64,000 nucleotides of DNA from Bacteroidales bacterium UBA2712 (lineage in GTDB: Bacteria > Bacteroidota > Bacteroidia > Bacteroidales > Paludibacteraceae), in contig DEKW01000011.1 of assembly GCA_002354055.1 (NCBI GenBank), positions 1 through 64,000 of the forward strand. Reading direction: 5' to 3'. Made by a program: the position numbers and the translations under genes. Of the stretch, positions 56,956 to 64,000 are shown one piece after another; position 1 is the stretch's first letter; each line of letters opens with the position of its first letter. The notes beneath the pieces were generated by a model. The model saw only the letters and a list, made by a program, of their open reading frames with translations. It made no database searches and was not told where the DNA came from.

Positions 56956-58139
56956 TAGTGTTTTCGTTCGTCTTGGAAAGCCTTCTTACTTTGCTCTAAC
57001 CGCTGCTTTCCGGTACTCGGACGCGGGTGAATCTTATACTCGATATAGTTCTGATACGGATTATACGCTGCTGACTGCGGGGCTTCCAAAAAGATCCCTC
57101 GTGAGAAACTGAAACAATATAGTATCACCACTACTAATCCCGCCAACCGCTCCAAAAACAGCGGTAAGACCTCCAGCACCATCGGCAGCAACGCAATGAT
57201 GCCGATCAGGAAGAACAGCCGCACGCGGTTGCTCACCTCCACCAACTCAAAGCAGTAGTAATACAGCACCAGACTGCCGAAGAACATATTCAGCATGATT
57301 GTCCCGTAAGGCAGCGCATCGATCTTTCGTTTGAAGAAAACGATGACTACAAAAATCGCCAGATTCAGTACAAATCCAAGACTCAGACCGCGAGTCACAG
57401 CGAACATCGCATTCTCCGTATAGACCTCGGCCTTTTCCGCGTAATTCTCTCCAAGCCAACCGGCTACGGTAAGGAAGATCGTCTGTATCCAGGGAATACC
57501 TGCCAGCATGACGACCGCTCCGATACCAACGACCGCCAGATAAGCCCACGACGGCACTTTGATATTCAACAGGAAATAAAGCGGAATCATCAGCGCCGCT
57601 ACGCGGTGGAACGTGCAGGCCAGTAGAATAATAAGCATATATGGGAGGATGCGCTTCTTCGGGATATACTGCAACGCAAAGAAACAGAGCGCTACCGCCG
57701 TTGCCTGGCGGATATAAATCATCTCCAGATTGAAATACAAAATGCCGTAATAGCACAACAACGCCACCACCGGATACTTCGTATATTTGCGTGCCGCACA
57801 AACGATGAGGGTGATGTTGATCAGACTTACCACAAAGAACAGATGCTGCACGGTGCCGCCTAAAGATTTCACCAACGCGCAAAGCAAAACAAATCCTTCT
57901 TCTACCGGAATGTCCGCAAACTCCGCCGGCCTTCCTATCAACCGGCTAAAAGACGGAAAATCAGCAAATAAGGTAGTATAGGCATCCCAGTCGCCTCCGG
58001 TCTCGTAGCGCAAGCCTGCGATACCAATCAGCATAATCGCCGCCAGACCGTTGAGGATCTGCGTGCTGAGCTTGTCGTGCATCTGCACGTTCAGCACCGC
58101 CAAAACACATAATATGCCAAAACAAATCAAATAAAACAT
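56955..58139 (-). CDS. EpsG-type O-antigen/exopolysaccharide polymerase (Wzy-like)
   Basis: A 394-residue membrane protein with roughly ten hydrophobic segments. The EpsG family pattern is visible: GLRYETGGDWDAYTTLFADF near the N-terminus, FVLLCALVKSLGGTVQHLFF, and NLEMIYIRQATAVALCFFAL (a conserved Arg in a membrane-proximal segment). It is the likely polymerase that joins repeat units in the periplasm, between the flippase and glycosyltransferases in gene order. Its 5' side is a long heptamer repeat that separates it from the flippase gene. Confidence 0.92.
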   Translation of the reverse strand: MFYLICFGILCVLAVLNVQMHDKLSTQILNGLAAIMLIGIAGLRYETGGDWDAYTTLFADFPSFSRLIGRPAEFADIPVEEGFVLLCALVKSLGGTVQHLFFVVSLINITLIVCAARKYTKYPVVALLCYYGILYFNLEMIYIRQATAVALCFFALQYIPKKRILPYMLIILLACTFHRVAALMIPLYFLLNIKVPSWAYLAVVGIGAVVMLAGIPWIQTIFLTVAGWLGENYAEKAEVYTENAMFAVTRGLSLGFVLNLAIFVVIVFFKRKIDALPYGTIMLNMFFGSLVLYYYCFELVEVSNRVRLFFLIGIIALLPMVLEVLPLFLERLAGLVVVILYCFSFSRGIFLEAPQSAAYNPYQNYIEYKIHPRPSTGKQRLEQSKKAFQDERKH

Positions 58140-58144
58140 TCCTC

Positions 58145-58248
58145 TAACCTTTAACCGTTAACCCGTAACCCTTAACCCTTAACCTTTCGTCCTTTTATCA
58201 TTAACCTTTCGCCCTTTAACCGTTAATCCTTCGTCCTTTAACTATTAA
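58145..58248. repeat. heptamer array (TAACCCT-like), about 13 units
   Basis: TAACCTT, TAACCGT, TAACCCG, TAACCCT, TAACCCT and TAACCTT are followed by looser units with TCGTCCT and TCGCCCT. The array fills the gap between the polymerase and flippase genes and encodes the last residues (KGRRING) and stop of the flippase. Confidence 0.9.
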
Positions 58249-59457
58249 TATCCCCCCAACAATAAGGCATTCCATCACTTCCGCCACATTCCATCCGATA
58301 CAAACCGCTTTCACTCCCAGACTCGGCAACAACCACAAATTGACGGAGATACACAATGCAGCCAAAATCAGTCCAACTACGGGTGCAAAACGGTGTAATC
58401 CTAGACCATACAGCCCCTGTACAGTTAACAATGTAGCAACCATTACTAAGAATGGAAGCGGCGAAAGCCATCGTAGCACCTCGATGGCAGGTTCGTATCC
58501 GCCGCCGTAAATAATCGGAATAGCGAACGGCGCTACCACAAATGTTCCCAACGACACGACTGCTGCCGCCAAAGCCGCATAAACCAACACGCGTTTGAAG
58601 AATTGCATCCCTTCTGCCCGCGAAGCCTCAAAACGACGGCTCATCTCCGGATAAATAGCAGTACTAACCGGCAAGACAACTACCATATTCAACGCAATAA
58701 TCAGCCGCTGCGCCGCAGAGAAATATCCAATCATCTCATCCGTGGCAAAACCGCCCAACAAGGTCATATTAACCGTCGTGTACAGACTGACGAACACATT
58801 ATTGATAAAGATCGGCATGCCGGCATGCAGTACCTCTCTCATCGTTTCGCGCGTACAGATATACCTGCCAATCGCGAAATGACGTACGACATAAATCATC
58901 GCGCCGATCCCCACCACAATACTTGCCATCGACAACAACAACGGGTACCATCGGTACATCGACGCCTCGCGAACCAACGCAACCACCAGCAATGCCCCTA
59001 ACAACTTCGTAAAGAAATTCGCCCAAGCCATCTTGTCCATTTGTTGCTCGCCTTGCAGGTACCAAGTCGGGAAAAATACAATACCGATATTCGTCAGCGC
59101 CGTATAGATATACAGCCGCGGGTCACAAGCCACACGCTCTACAAAAAGCGGCAAAAGAGCCAAAATGACAAACGACAGCACCAACAATCCCGCTTTCGCC
59201 GTGATAACCGCCCAGAACAACTGCCGTTTCTTCTCCTTGTCATCGCCGGCCAAAGCCACTTGACGCGTAGCCGAATACTCAAAACCGAAATTGACCAAAA
59301 GCGTCAGATAAGAAACGATATTCTGCGCATATCCGACGCTACCGAAAAGCGTTGCGCCTAACACGCGACTCACCACCGGCAACACTAAAAGCGGAATCAG
59401 ATAATTCGCTACCTGAAGCACCCCCAATGCCGTCATATTTTTCACTATCCGCCTCAT
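58216..59457 (-). CDS. polysaccharide flippase (Wzx-like)
   Basis: 413 residues with about twelve membrane segments, MATE/MOP superfamily polysaccharide biosynthesis type. The N-terminus IVKNMTALGVLQVANYLIPL and VLPVVSRVLGATLFGSVGYA is typical of Wzx. FFPTWYLQGEQQMDKMAWAN and LLGGFATDEMIGYFSAAQRL follow. It flips lipid-linked repeat units across the inner membrane. The last residues and stop codon are provided by the TAACCCT-type heptamer array. It overlaps the acyltransferase stop by 4 bp. Confidence 0.95.
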   Translation of the reverse strand: MRRIVKNMTALGVLQVANYLIPLLVLPVVSRVLGATLFGSVGYAQNIVSYLTLLVNFGFEYSATRQVALAGDDKEKKRQLFWAVITAKAGLLVLSFVILALLPLFVERVACDPRLYIYTALTNIGIVFFPTWYLQGEQQMDKMAWANFFTKLLGALLVVALVREASMYRWYPLLLSMASIVVGIGAMIYVVRHFAIGRYICTRETMREVLHAGMPIFINNVFVSLYTTVNMTLLGGFATDEMIGYFSAAQRLIIALNMVVVLPVSTAIYPEMSRRFEASRAEGMQFFKRVLVYAALAAAVVSLGTFVVAPFAIPIIYGGGYEPAIEVLRWLSPLPFLVMVATLLTVQGLYGLGLHRFAPVVGLILAALCISVNLWLLPSLGVKAVCIGWNVAEVMECLIVGGILIVKGRRING

Positions 59458-60512
59458 CTATGCACGAACACTTTCGAATTAAATATTTCCGCACATTTAT
59501 TCCATCCGTCTTGACAGACGCTCAGCAAACTCAATGCGCACAAACAAATACACCACATCGCTACAATATATAGCCACACGGATAAAACACTTTCCAGCGA
59601 AAGGATCTTTCCTAATAAGGTTGCCGTTACGAGCAAAACACCACCCTGTGGTATATAAAAAGTTAACGAATGACGACCGATAAACTCCAACGGCTTAAAA
59701 TGATCAATCAGTTGCGCACAACCTATCAATAAGGCAGAACCGCTAAGTGCCAATACCATATAAAACGGCCAGTGAGTTACCGTAAAAGAAGTATTGATCA
59801 TACCGTATTCGAGCGTAGAAATTCCAACCGCTCGCGCAACAATCATCAACGCAATATATATTCCGCCTATTCCCAGGAACCATTTCTTGCCAATTGTAAA
59901 GGTATGCAGGACTTTTCCAAAAGCTACAAATACAGCGAACACTAATCCCTGGCAATAAAACCATTGCCCGTTATGTGGTGCGTTAGGTTCCAAAACAATC
60001 CCTGTAAGTGCGATGACCACAAGCACCCCGAACAATATTACCCAATATTGCCAATTCTGCTTTTTCACAACCAATTCTGCCAAGCGATCTGCACCATAAT
60101 AAATCTGCCTGCTAAAGAAAATAGCACTCACAAACCAATTACCAAAAACAACGTCCAAAGGTTTGGAAAACAACGTCCTCACAAACCATCGAATAGCGCT
60201 GGTATCCCACGATCCTAAAAACTGAATTGAAACATTGATAAAAGTAAGCGCCAATCCGATTAGTAATAAATGTTTGATATCGCCCCACAAAAAAGACCAA
60301 TAAGGTCTTTCTGTATTTGCAAAAAAACCGGAAATAATAAAAAAGACCGGCATAAAAAATGGCAATATATATGTTCCTGCATTAATATGCGGCATCAATA
60401 GTTCTGCCGCCGAAGGATGACATATCCGGATATACAATGGCACATGATAAAAGATGACCAGCAAAACAGCCAATCCGCGTGTCACATCCCAATATGTAAT
60501 TCGCTTACCCAT
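59454..60512 (-). CDS. acyltransferase family 3 membrane protein
   Basis: 352 residues, about ten membrane segments. The acyltransferase-3 pattern starts at ITYWDVTRGLAVLLVIFYHV (conserved R and the active-site H), then FFIISGFF, WFVSAIFFSRQIY and HSLTFYIPQGGVLL. It probably adds acetyl or another acyl group to the polysaccharide. The ATG at 60512 is preceded by a promoter only 11 bp away, so the mRNA leader is very short. It is the first gene of the polysaccharide operon. Confidence 0.92.
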   Translation of the reverse strand: MGKRITYWDVTRGLAVLLVIFYHVPLYIRICHPSAAELLMPHINAGTYILPFFMPVFFIISGFFANTERPYWSFLWGDIKHLLLIGLALTFINVSIQFLGSWDTSAIRWFVRTLFSKPLDVVFGNWFVSAIFFSRQIYYGADRLAELVVKKQNWQYWVILFGVLVVIALTGIVLEPNAPHNGQWFYCQGLVFAVFVAFGKVLHTFTIGKKWFLGIGGIYIALMIVARAVGISTLEYGMINTSFTVTHWPFYMVLALSGSALLIGCAQLIDHFKPLEFIGRHSLTFYIPQGGVLLVTATLLGKILSLESVLSVWLYIVAMWCICLCALSLLSVCQDGWNKCAEIFNSKVFVHR

Positions 60513-60522
60513 AAAAAGTGCG

Positions 60523-60553
60523 CAAAGATACAACAATTTTTGCATATATGCAA
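60523..60553 (-). promoter_or_regulatory. Bacteroidota promoter for the polysaccharide operon
   Basis: TTG (60551-60553), 20-nt spacer, TATCTTTG (60523-60530) on the minus strand. The -7 box is only 10 bp from the ATG, so transcription would begin a few bases before the start codon. No invertible repeats flank it. Confidence 0.85.
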
Positions 60554-60593
60554 ATAAAAGTAAAAAGTTTCGCGAATTAACGAATGAAAGAGC

Positions 60594-60626
60594 ACAAAAA
60601 AAGCCCAAAACTTACGTTCTGGACTT
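60594..60626 (-). terminator. terminator of rpsP
   Basis: AAGCCCAAAAC (60601-60611) pairs with GTTCTGGACTT (60616-60626), with G-U pairs and a 4-nt loop. On the minus strand a run of seven T follows. It separates rpsP from the polysaccharide operon promoter. Confidence 0.85.
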
Positions 60627-60635
60627 CTTTTTCTT

Positions 60636-60675
60636 CGGTATTTCGATATGTCGATATATCGATATTCCGATTTTT
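60636..60675. repeat. octamer array (CGATATNT) x5 at the rpsP stop
   Basis: CGGTATTT, CGATATGT, CGATATAT, CGATATTC, CGATTTTT. The array ends within the rpsP stop codon. Same family as 24920-24959. Confidence 0.85.
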
Positions 60676-61237
60676 AAGCTTCAGCCTCTGCGGGAGCCTC
60701 TTCGCCCTTAGCCTCTGCCTCAGCGGCAGCAGCTTCCTGAGCAGCCTCCTGTGCAGCAGCAGCGAGCTCTGCAGCCGCAGCAGCACGTTTCTCTGCGATA
60801 GCCGCAGCTTTGGCCTTGTTGGTCTCTACCTCTTGAGCAAGAAGAGCTTTTGCAGCAGCAGCTTTCTTGTCTGCCTCTGCCTGGCTAATCTTACCAGCCT
60901 TAGCGTCCTTCTGAGCCTTCCAAGCGTCGAAACGCTTCTGAGCCTCTTCCTGGCTGAAAGCACCCTTTGCTACGCCACCTTGGAGGTGTTTGCAAAGCAG
61001 TACACCCTCGTTAGAGAGGATCGTACGAACGGTGTCAGTCGGCTGTGCACCTACGCCTACCCAATACAACGCACGCTCAAAATTGAGAATTACGGTTGCA
61101 GGATTGGTGTTCGGGTTGAACGAGCCAAGACGCTCAATGTACTTGCCGTCACGCGGCGAGCGGCTGTCTGCTACTACGATGTGGTAGAAAGCATAGTCTT
61201 TGTGACCATAACGAGCCAAACGAATTTTTGTTGCCAT
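60674..61237 (-). CDS. rpsP: 30S ribosomal protein S16 with alanine-rich extension
   Basis: 187 residues. The first ~85 are ribosomal protein S16 (ATKIRLARYGHKDYAFYHIV, DSRSPRDGKYIERLGSFNPN, GAQPTDTVRTILSNEGV). The rest is a long charged and alanine-rich helical tail (KISQAEADKKAAAAKALLAQ and many A/E blocks), a known trait of Bacteroidota S16. The tail probably lies on the ribosome surface; its role is unknown. It is monocistronic, with its own promoter, a leader hairpin and a terminator. Confidence 0.97.
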   Translation of the reverse strand: MATKIRLARYGHKDYAFYHIVVADSRSPRDGKYIERLGSFNPNTNPATVILNFERALYWVGVGAQPTDTVRTILSNEGVLLCKHLQGGVAKGAFSQEEAQKRFDAWKAQKDAKAGKISQAEADKKAAAAKALLAQEVETNKAKAAAIAEKRAAAAAELAAAAQEAAQEAAAAEAEAKGEEAPAEAEA

Positions 61238-61255
61238 TTCTTTTGTTGGTTTTAT

Positions 61256-61284
61256 GGGCCTTGAACTTCGCGAGTTCTACGCCC
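61256..61284 (-). promoter_or_regulatory. leader hairpin of rpsP
   Basis: GGGC (61256-61259) pairs with GCCC (61281-61284), and GAACT (61263-61267) with AGTTC (61273-61277), leaving a symmetric 3/3 internal loop and a 5-nt loop. It lies 19 nt upstream of the rpsP ATG, where it could control translation, for example by S16 binding. Confidence 0.5.
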
Positions 61285-61325
61285 GGGTTAATACTAATGA
61301 CGTGCTTTTTACACGAAAAAGCCTG

Positions 61326-61356
61326 CAAAAGTACTGCTTTTTTTTGAATTGACCAA
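61326..61356 (-). promoter_or_regulatory. Bacteroidota promoter for rpsP
   Basis: TTG (61354-61356), 20-nt spacer, TACTTTTG (61326-61333) on the minus strand, giving a leader of about 80-90 nt. Confidence 0.8.
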
Positions 61357-61391
61357 ATAATTCTTGATTTTTTTGCCAATTTAATGCCAAA

Positions 61392-62024
61392 TTAGCATAT
61401 TTTGGCTTCTTTTAACGCTGCGATGTTCGCAAATGTACGCCATCCGCAGTATTTCTCCGCTGCTTGACGATTACCTTCCAAGTCATCCACAAAAATCACC
61501 TCCGTCTCTTCGTCCTCCTTCGCTCGGATAGCTTCATCTACTGCGCGATAGATCTCCTCCTCGGGCTTTGCCACGTGCATCTCTTGCGAGAGGAATAACC
61601 CATCGAAATGGCGACTCAGCCCATAAGTCCTTTCAATATAATTAAAATGAAGGTCATTCCCGTTGGAGAGCAGATAGACAGGATGATTTTTGCGCAGTTC
61701 ATCCACCGTCGCCAACCGCTCTGCCGGCAGATCCTCCAGCATGGACATCCATGCGTCTGTCACCTGTTGAGCAGTCGCTCCGGAATGACAGTAAGAGAGC
61801 ACCTCCGCCACGAAATCGTCTTGAGAAATCAGTCCTCGCTCAAAATCCGCCATCAGTTGTTTCGAGGCCACACTAACGGCTTTCACTCCTTCTCCGTTAC
61901 TATCCATCCCAAGTACCGCACGCATAGTCGCTTCACCCATCAACGCTTCGAACGCTGACATACACCGACGGACATTCAGATTGATCAGTACGCCGCCTAA
62001 ATCAAAGATAAAAACTGTTTTCAT
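61392..62024 (-). CDS. HAD family phosphatase
   Basis: 210 residues, haloacid dehalogenase superfamily (YihX/HAD-IA type). Motif I is FIFDLGGVLINLN, motif II VYLLSNGND, with motif III lysine/acid residues in LSQEMHVAKPEEEIYRAVD and FVDDLEGNRQAAEKYCGWRT (motif IV). Such enzymes dephosphorylate small sugar phosphates or nucleotides; the substrate is unknown. The ATG at 62024 is chosen; the longer frame runs into the promoter. It is divergent from cca. Confidence 0.92.
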   Translation of the reverse strand: MKTVFIFDLGGVLINLNVRRCMSAFEALMGEATMRAVLGMDSNGEGVKAVSVASKQLMADFERGLISQDDFVAEVLSYCHSGATAQQVTDAWMSMLEDLPAERLATVDELRKNHPVYLLSNGNDLHFNYIERTYGLSRHFDGLFLSQEMHVAKPEEEIYRAVDEAIRAKEDEETEVIFVDDLEGNRQAAEKYCGWRTFANIAALKEAKIC

Positions 62025-62040
62025 TCGATGAATTTTGACG

Positions 62041-62071
62041 CAAAGGTACAACAAAAAATCGGAATACACAA
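62041..62071 (-). promoter_or_regulatory. Bacteroidota promoter for the HAD gene
   Basis: TTG (62069-62071), 20-nt spacer, TACCTTTG (62041-62048) on the minus strand, 17 bp before the ATG and divergent to the cca promoter. Confidence 0.85.
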
Positions 62072-62099
62072 GAGGAAACACAAAAAAATCGCACTTCAT

Positions 62100-62130
62100 T
62101 TGCGTATTTCAAAAAAAAGCAGTACCTTTG
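62100..62130 (+). promoter_or_regulatory. Bacteroidota promoter for cca-parE
   Basis: TTG (62100-62102), 20-nt spacer, TACCTTTG (62123-62130), 17 bp before the ATG. Confidence 0.85.
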
Positions 62131-62147
62131 CAGTCGCAAAGGTTTGA

Positions 62148-63596
62148 ATGATGGTAGTAAGCGATCCGAAAATAGAGAATCCTATCCTTCATCTGGTTGG
62201 CGAAGAGGCCGATCGGTTAGGCATGGAATGTTATGTAATCGGCGGATGGGTGCGAGACTTGTTTCTCCATCGTCCCTCGGATGATATCGACATCGTAGTG
62301 GTCGGATCGGGTATCTCGTTGGCAGAGGCAGTAGCCAAACGGCTTGGTAAAGGTGCCCATCTGGCAGTTTTCAAGACATATGGTACCGCGCAGGTGAAGA
62401 AGAACGGGATGGAACTTGAGTTCGTAGGTGCCCGGCGGGAGAGTTACACGCACGACAGCCGCAACCCCATCGTAGAAGACGGTACCTTGGAGGAGGATCA
62501 GAACCGGCGCGACTTCACCATCAACGCCATGGCGATCTGCCTCAATAAAGACCGCTACGGCGAACTCTTGGATCCTTTTGACGGCATCGGCGATCTCGAG
62601 CGCTGTGTCATCAAAACACCCCTCGACCCGGATATCACCTTCTCGGACGACCCCTTACGTATGATGCGCGCCGTGCGGTTTGCTACCCAACTGGGTTTCA
62701 ACCTCAACGGCGAGACTTTCGACGCTATCGCGCGTAATAAGGAACGTATACATATCATTACCAAGGAGCGCATCGCGGAGGAGTTGAACAAGATCATGCT
62801 CTCCCGCAGGCCCTCCGAAGGATGGATCCTGCTGGACAAGACAGGTCTCTTACCGCTCATCTTCCCGGAATTAGCCGCCCTCAAAGGCGTCGAAGTGAAA
62901 GAAGGTCGCGGACACAAGGACGTCTTTTACCACACACTCAAGGTGCTCGACAATGTCGCAGAGTTAACGAGTGAACGAATGAACGAGTTAACGAATGAAC
63001 GAAAGGACAAAGTCCTTTGGCTTCGCTGGGCGGCACTACTGCACGACATAGGCAAACCGCGTAGCAAACAATGGGACCCGCAGGCAGGATGGACTTTCCG
63101 CAATCACAACTACCTCGGCGCCAAGATGGTACCGAAGATCTTTGCGAAGATGAAACTGCCGCTGAACGAGAAGATGGAGTACGTCAAGAAGATGGTGGAT
63201 CTGCATATGCGCCCCATCAACCTCATCGAGGACACCGTGACCGACTCCGCAGTACGGCGGTTGCTCTTCGAAGCAGGAGACGATATCGACGACCTCATGC
63301 TCCTATGCGACGCAGATATCACCTCCCGCAACGAGCAGAAAGTGGAGCGTTACCATCAGAACTATCAACTCGTGCGGCAGAAGATGGTCGAGTTGGAGGA
63401 ACGGGACCGAATACGCAATTTCCAACCGCCTGTCAAAGGCGATGAGATCATGGAGATGTTCCACCTCGAACCTTGTTCGTTAGTAGGCGAACTCAAAGCT
63501 GCCGTCAAAGATGCGATACTCGATGGCATCATCCCTAACGAGTACGAGGCAGCAAAAGCATATATTATTGACTTATGGCAGAAGAAAACGAAATAA
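62148..63596 (+). CDS. cca: CCA tRNA nucleotidyltransferase with HD domain
   Basis: A 482-residue class II nucleotidyltransferase that adds or repairs the 3' CCA of tRNA. The head domain has VIGGWVRDLFLHRPSDDIDI (the GGxVRD and DxD motifs), the RRDFTINAMAICLN motif and DPLRMMRAVRFATQLGF. An HD domain follows (RGHKDVFYHTLKVLDNV, LLHDIGKPRSKQW). Residues about 272-285 (TSERMNELTNERKD) are encoded by five octamers and look like an inserted loop between the two histidine motifs. Its end overlaps the parE start by 22 bp. Confidence 0.95.
   Translation: MMVVSDPKIENPILHLVGEEADRLGMECYVIGGWVRDLFLHRPSDDIDIVVVGSGISLAEAVAKRLGKGAHLAVFKTYGTAQVKKNGMELEFVGARRESYTHDSRNPIVEDGTLEEDQNRRDFTINAMAICLNKDRYGELLDPFDGIGDLERCVIKTPLDPDITFSDDPLRMMRAVRFATQLGFNLNGETFDAIARNKERIHIITKERIAEELNKIMLSRRPSEGWILLDKTGLLPLIFPELAALKGVEVKEGRGHKDVFYHTLKVLDNVAELTSERMNELTNERKDKVLWLRWAALLHDIGKPRSKQWDPQAGWTFRNHNYLGAKMVPKIFAKMKLPLNEKMEYVKKMVDLHMRPINLIEDTVTDSAVRRLLFEAGDDIDDLMLLCDADITSRNEQKVERYHQNYQLVRQKMVELEERDRIRNFQPPVKGDEIMEMFHLEPCSLVGELKAAVKDAILDGIIPNEYEAAKAYIIDLWQKKTK
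62963..63002. repeat. octamer array (GTTAACGA/ATGAACGA) x5 inside cca
   Basis: GTTAACGA, GTGAACGA, ATGAACGA, GTTAACGA, ATGAACGA, in frame in cca. A short related stretch (AATTAACGAATGAAAG) lies at 60575-60590. Confidence 0.9.
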
Positions 63597-64000
63597 ATTT
63601 GGCAGCCGTTTCGTACGGCGACGAGAACATTATTCACCTCGATGACATGTCACATATCCGGCGACGTCCGGGCATGTACATCGGTAAATTAGGTGACGGC
63701 AGTCACTCCGACGACGGTATATACGTCCTTATTAAAGAGTCGATAGATAACTCTATTGATGAGTTCCGCATGGGCGAAGGCAAAGTGATCGAAGTGGACG
63801 TAGAGGACGGCAAAGTGCGCGTGCGCGACTACGGACGCGGTATCCCTTTAGGAAAATTAGTCGAAGTGGTCTCAGTCCTCAATACCGGAGGTAAATACGA
63901 CTCCAAGGCCTTCAAGAAATCCGTCGGTCTGAACGGTGTCGGTACCAAAGCCGTCAACGCCTTGTCCTCTTTCTTCGCCGTGCAGTCCTTCCGGGATGGC
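63575..64000 (+). CDS. parE: DNA topoisomerase IV subunit B, partial (N-terminal)
   Basis: The first 142 codons of a type IIA topoisomerase ATPase subunit run to the window edge. The protein starts MAEENEINLAAVSYGDENII, with HIRRRPGMYIGKLGDGSHSD, IKESIDNSIDEFRMGEGK, RDYGRGIPLGKL and SVGLNGVGTKAVNALSSFFA (GHKL motifs). It differs from the gyrase subunit earlier in the window (LIKESIDNSIDE here, LVYEVVDNSIDE there), so ParE is the best call. The ATG lies inside the cca 3' end (22-bp overlap). Confidence 0.92.
   Translation, partial: MAEENEINLAAVSYGDENIIHLDDMSHIRRRPGMYIGKLGDGSHSDDGIYVLIKESIDNSIDEFRMGEGKVIEVDVEDGKVRVRDYGRGIPLGKLVEVVSVLNTGGKYDSKAFKKSVGLNGVGTKAVNALSSFFAVQSFRDG

Noticed and set aside
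60523..60553. Invertible (phase-variable) promoter for the polysaccharide operon
   Set aside because: No inverted repeats flank the promoter and no invertase gene is in the window.
1..64000. Integrated prophage, conjugative element or transposon
   Set aside because: No integrase, transposase, terminase, relaxase or direct-repeat borders around a block of genes were seen.
1..64000. tRNA or rRNA genes
   Set aside because: I saw no cloverleaf or conserved TTCGA-type arm in the gaps by eye; a covariance search would be decisive.

Overview
The window is from a member of the Bacteroidales (Bacteroidota). Evidence for this is a doubled PorZ protein of the type IX secretion system, Bacteroidota-type promoters of the form TTG-N20-TAnnTTTG, a ribosomal protein S16 with a long alanine-rich tail, LL-diaminopimelate aminotransferase, a serine-palmitoyltransferase-like enzyme for sphingolipids, and many lipoproteins. 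Flavodoxins, a 2-hydroxyacyl-CoA dehydratase activase system, a rubredoxin fusion and two Fe-type alcohol dehydrogenases suggest an anaerobic, probably gut or rumen, organism (inference). No tRNA, rRNA, CRISPR array, transposase or prophage was seen.

Layout. 1-5684 (+): a GxxExxY protein, a structured gene-poor gap, rdgB and porZ. 5736-13283 (-): a run of linked housekeeping genes, gyrB, LOG, GH16-like, kdsA, nucleoside kinase, SPOR and folE, with two TAATG overlaps. 13426-23616 (-): flavodoxins, MBL hydrolase, a sigma-54 type hsp20, acyl-ACP thioesterase, an alpha/beta hydrolase, an acetyltransferase, a fused ADH-ALDH and a TetR regulator. 23685-28036 (-): a dehydratase activase split into two overlapping genes. 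28225-33634 (-): a nine-gene redox, peroxide and metal operon. 33818-44045: redox enzymes, an AraC regulator, an S41 peptidase, an outer-membrane protein, dapL and dapF. 44199-49876 (+): pyrG, mdh, an SPT-like enzyme, an SDR and an LD-carboxypeptidase. 49836-60512 (-): a surface polysaccharide cluster (acyltransferase, Wzx, EpsG-type polymerase, glycosyltransferases, WbsX, WcaF) ending in psuG and a 5'-nucleotidase-domain lipoprotein. 60674-64000: rpsP, a HAD phosphatase, cca and the start of parE.

The most striking signal is a dispersed set of short degenerate tandem repeats with a 7-nt (sometimes 8-nt) period, at more than 20 places. The unit sequence differs between loci, but nine loci hold exactly four 7-nt units as I delimit them. 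The arrays sit at gene boundaries, where they supply start or stop codons. They also lie in frame inside conserved enzymes (RdgB, the MBL hydrolase, the activase, LD-carboxypeptidase, CCA transferase), often at domain junctions. One array is the linker of an ADH-ALDH fusion and another encodes the core of a lipoprotein signal peptide. Some units or longer words recur at distant loci, which suggests copying between sites. The pattern recalls heptameric STRR repeats of cyanobacteria; I do not know a described Bacteroidales counterpart.

Start sites were moved inward from the longest open frame wherever the promoter, ribosome-binding site, signal peptide or family start favoured a later codon.
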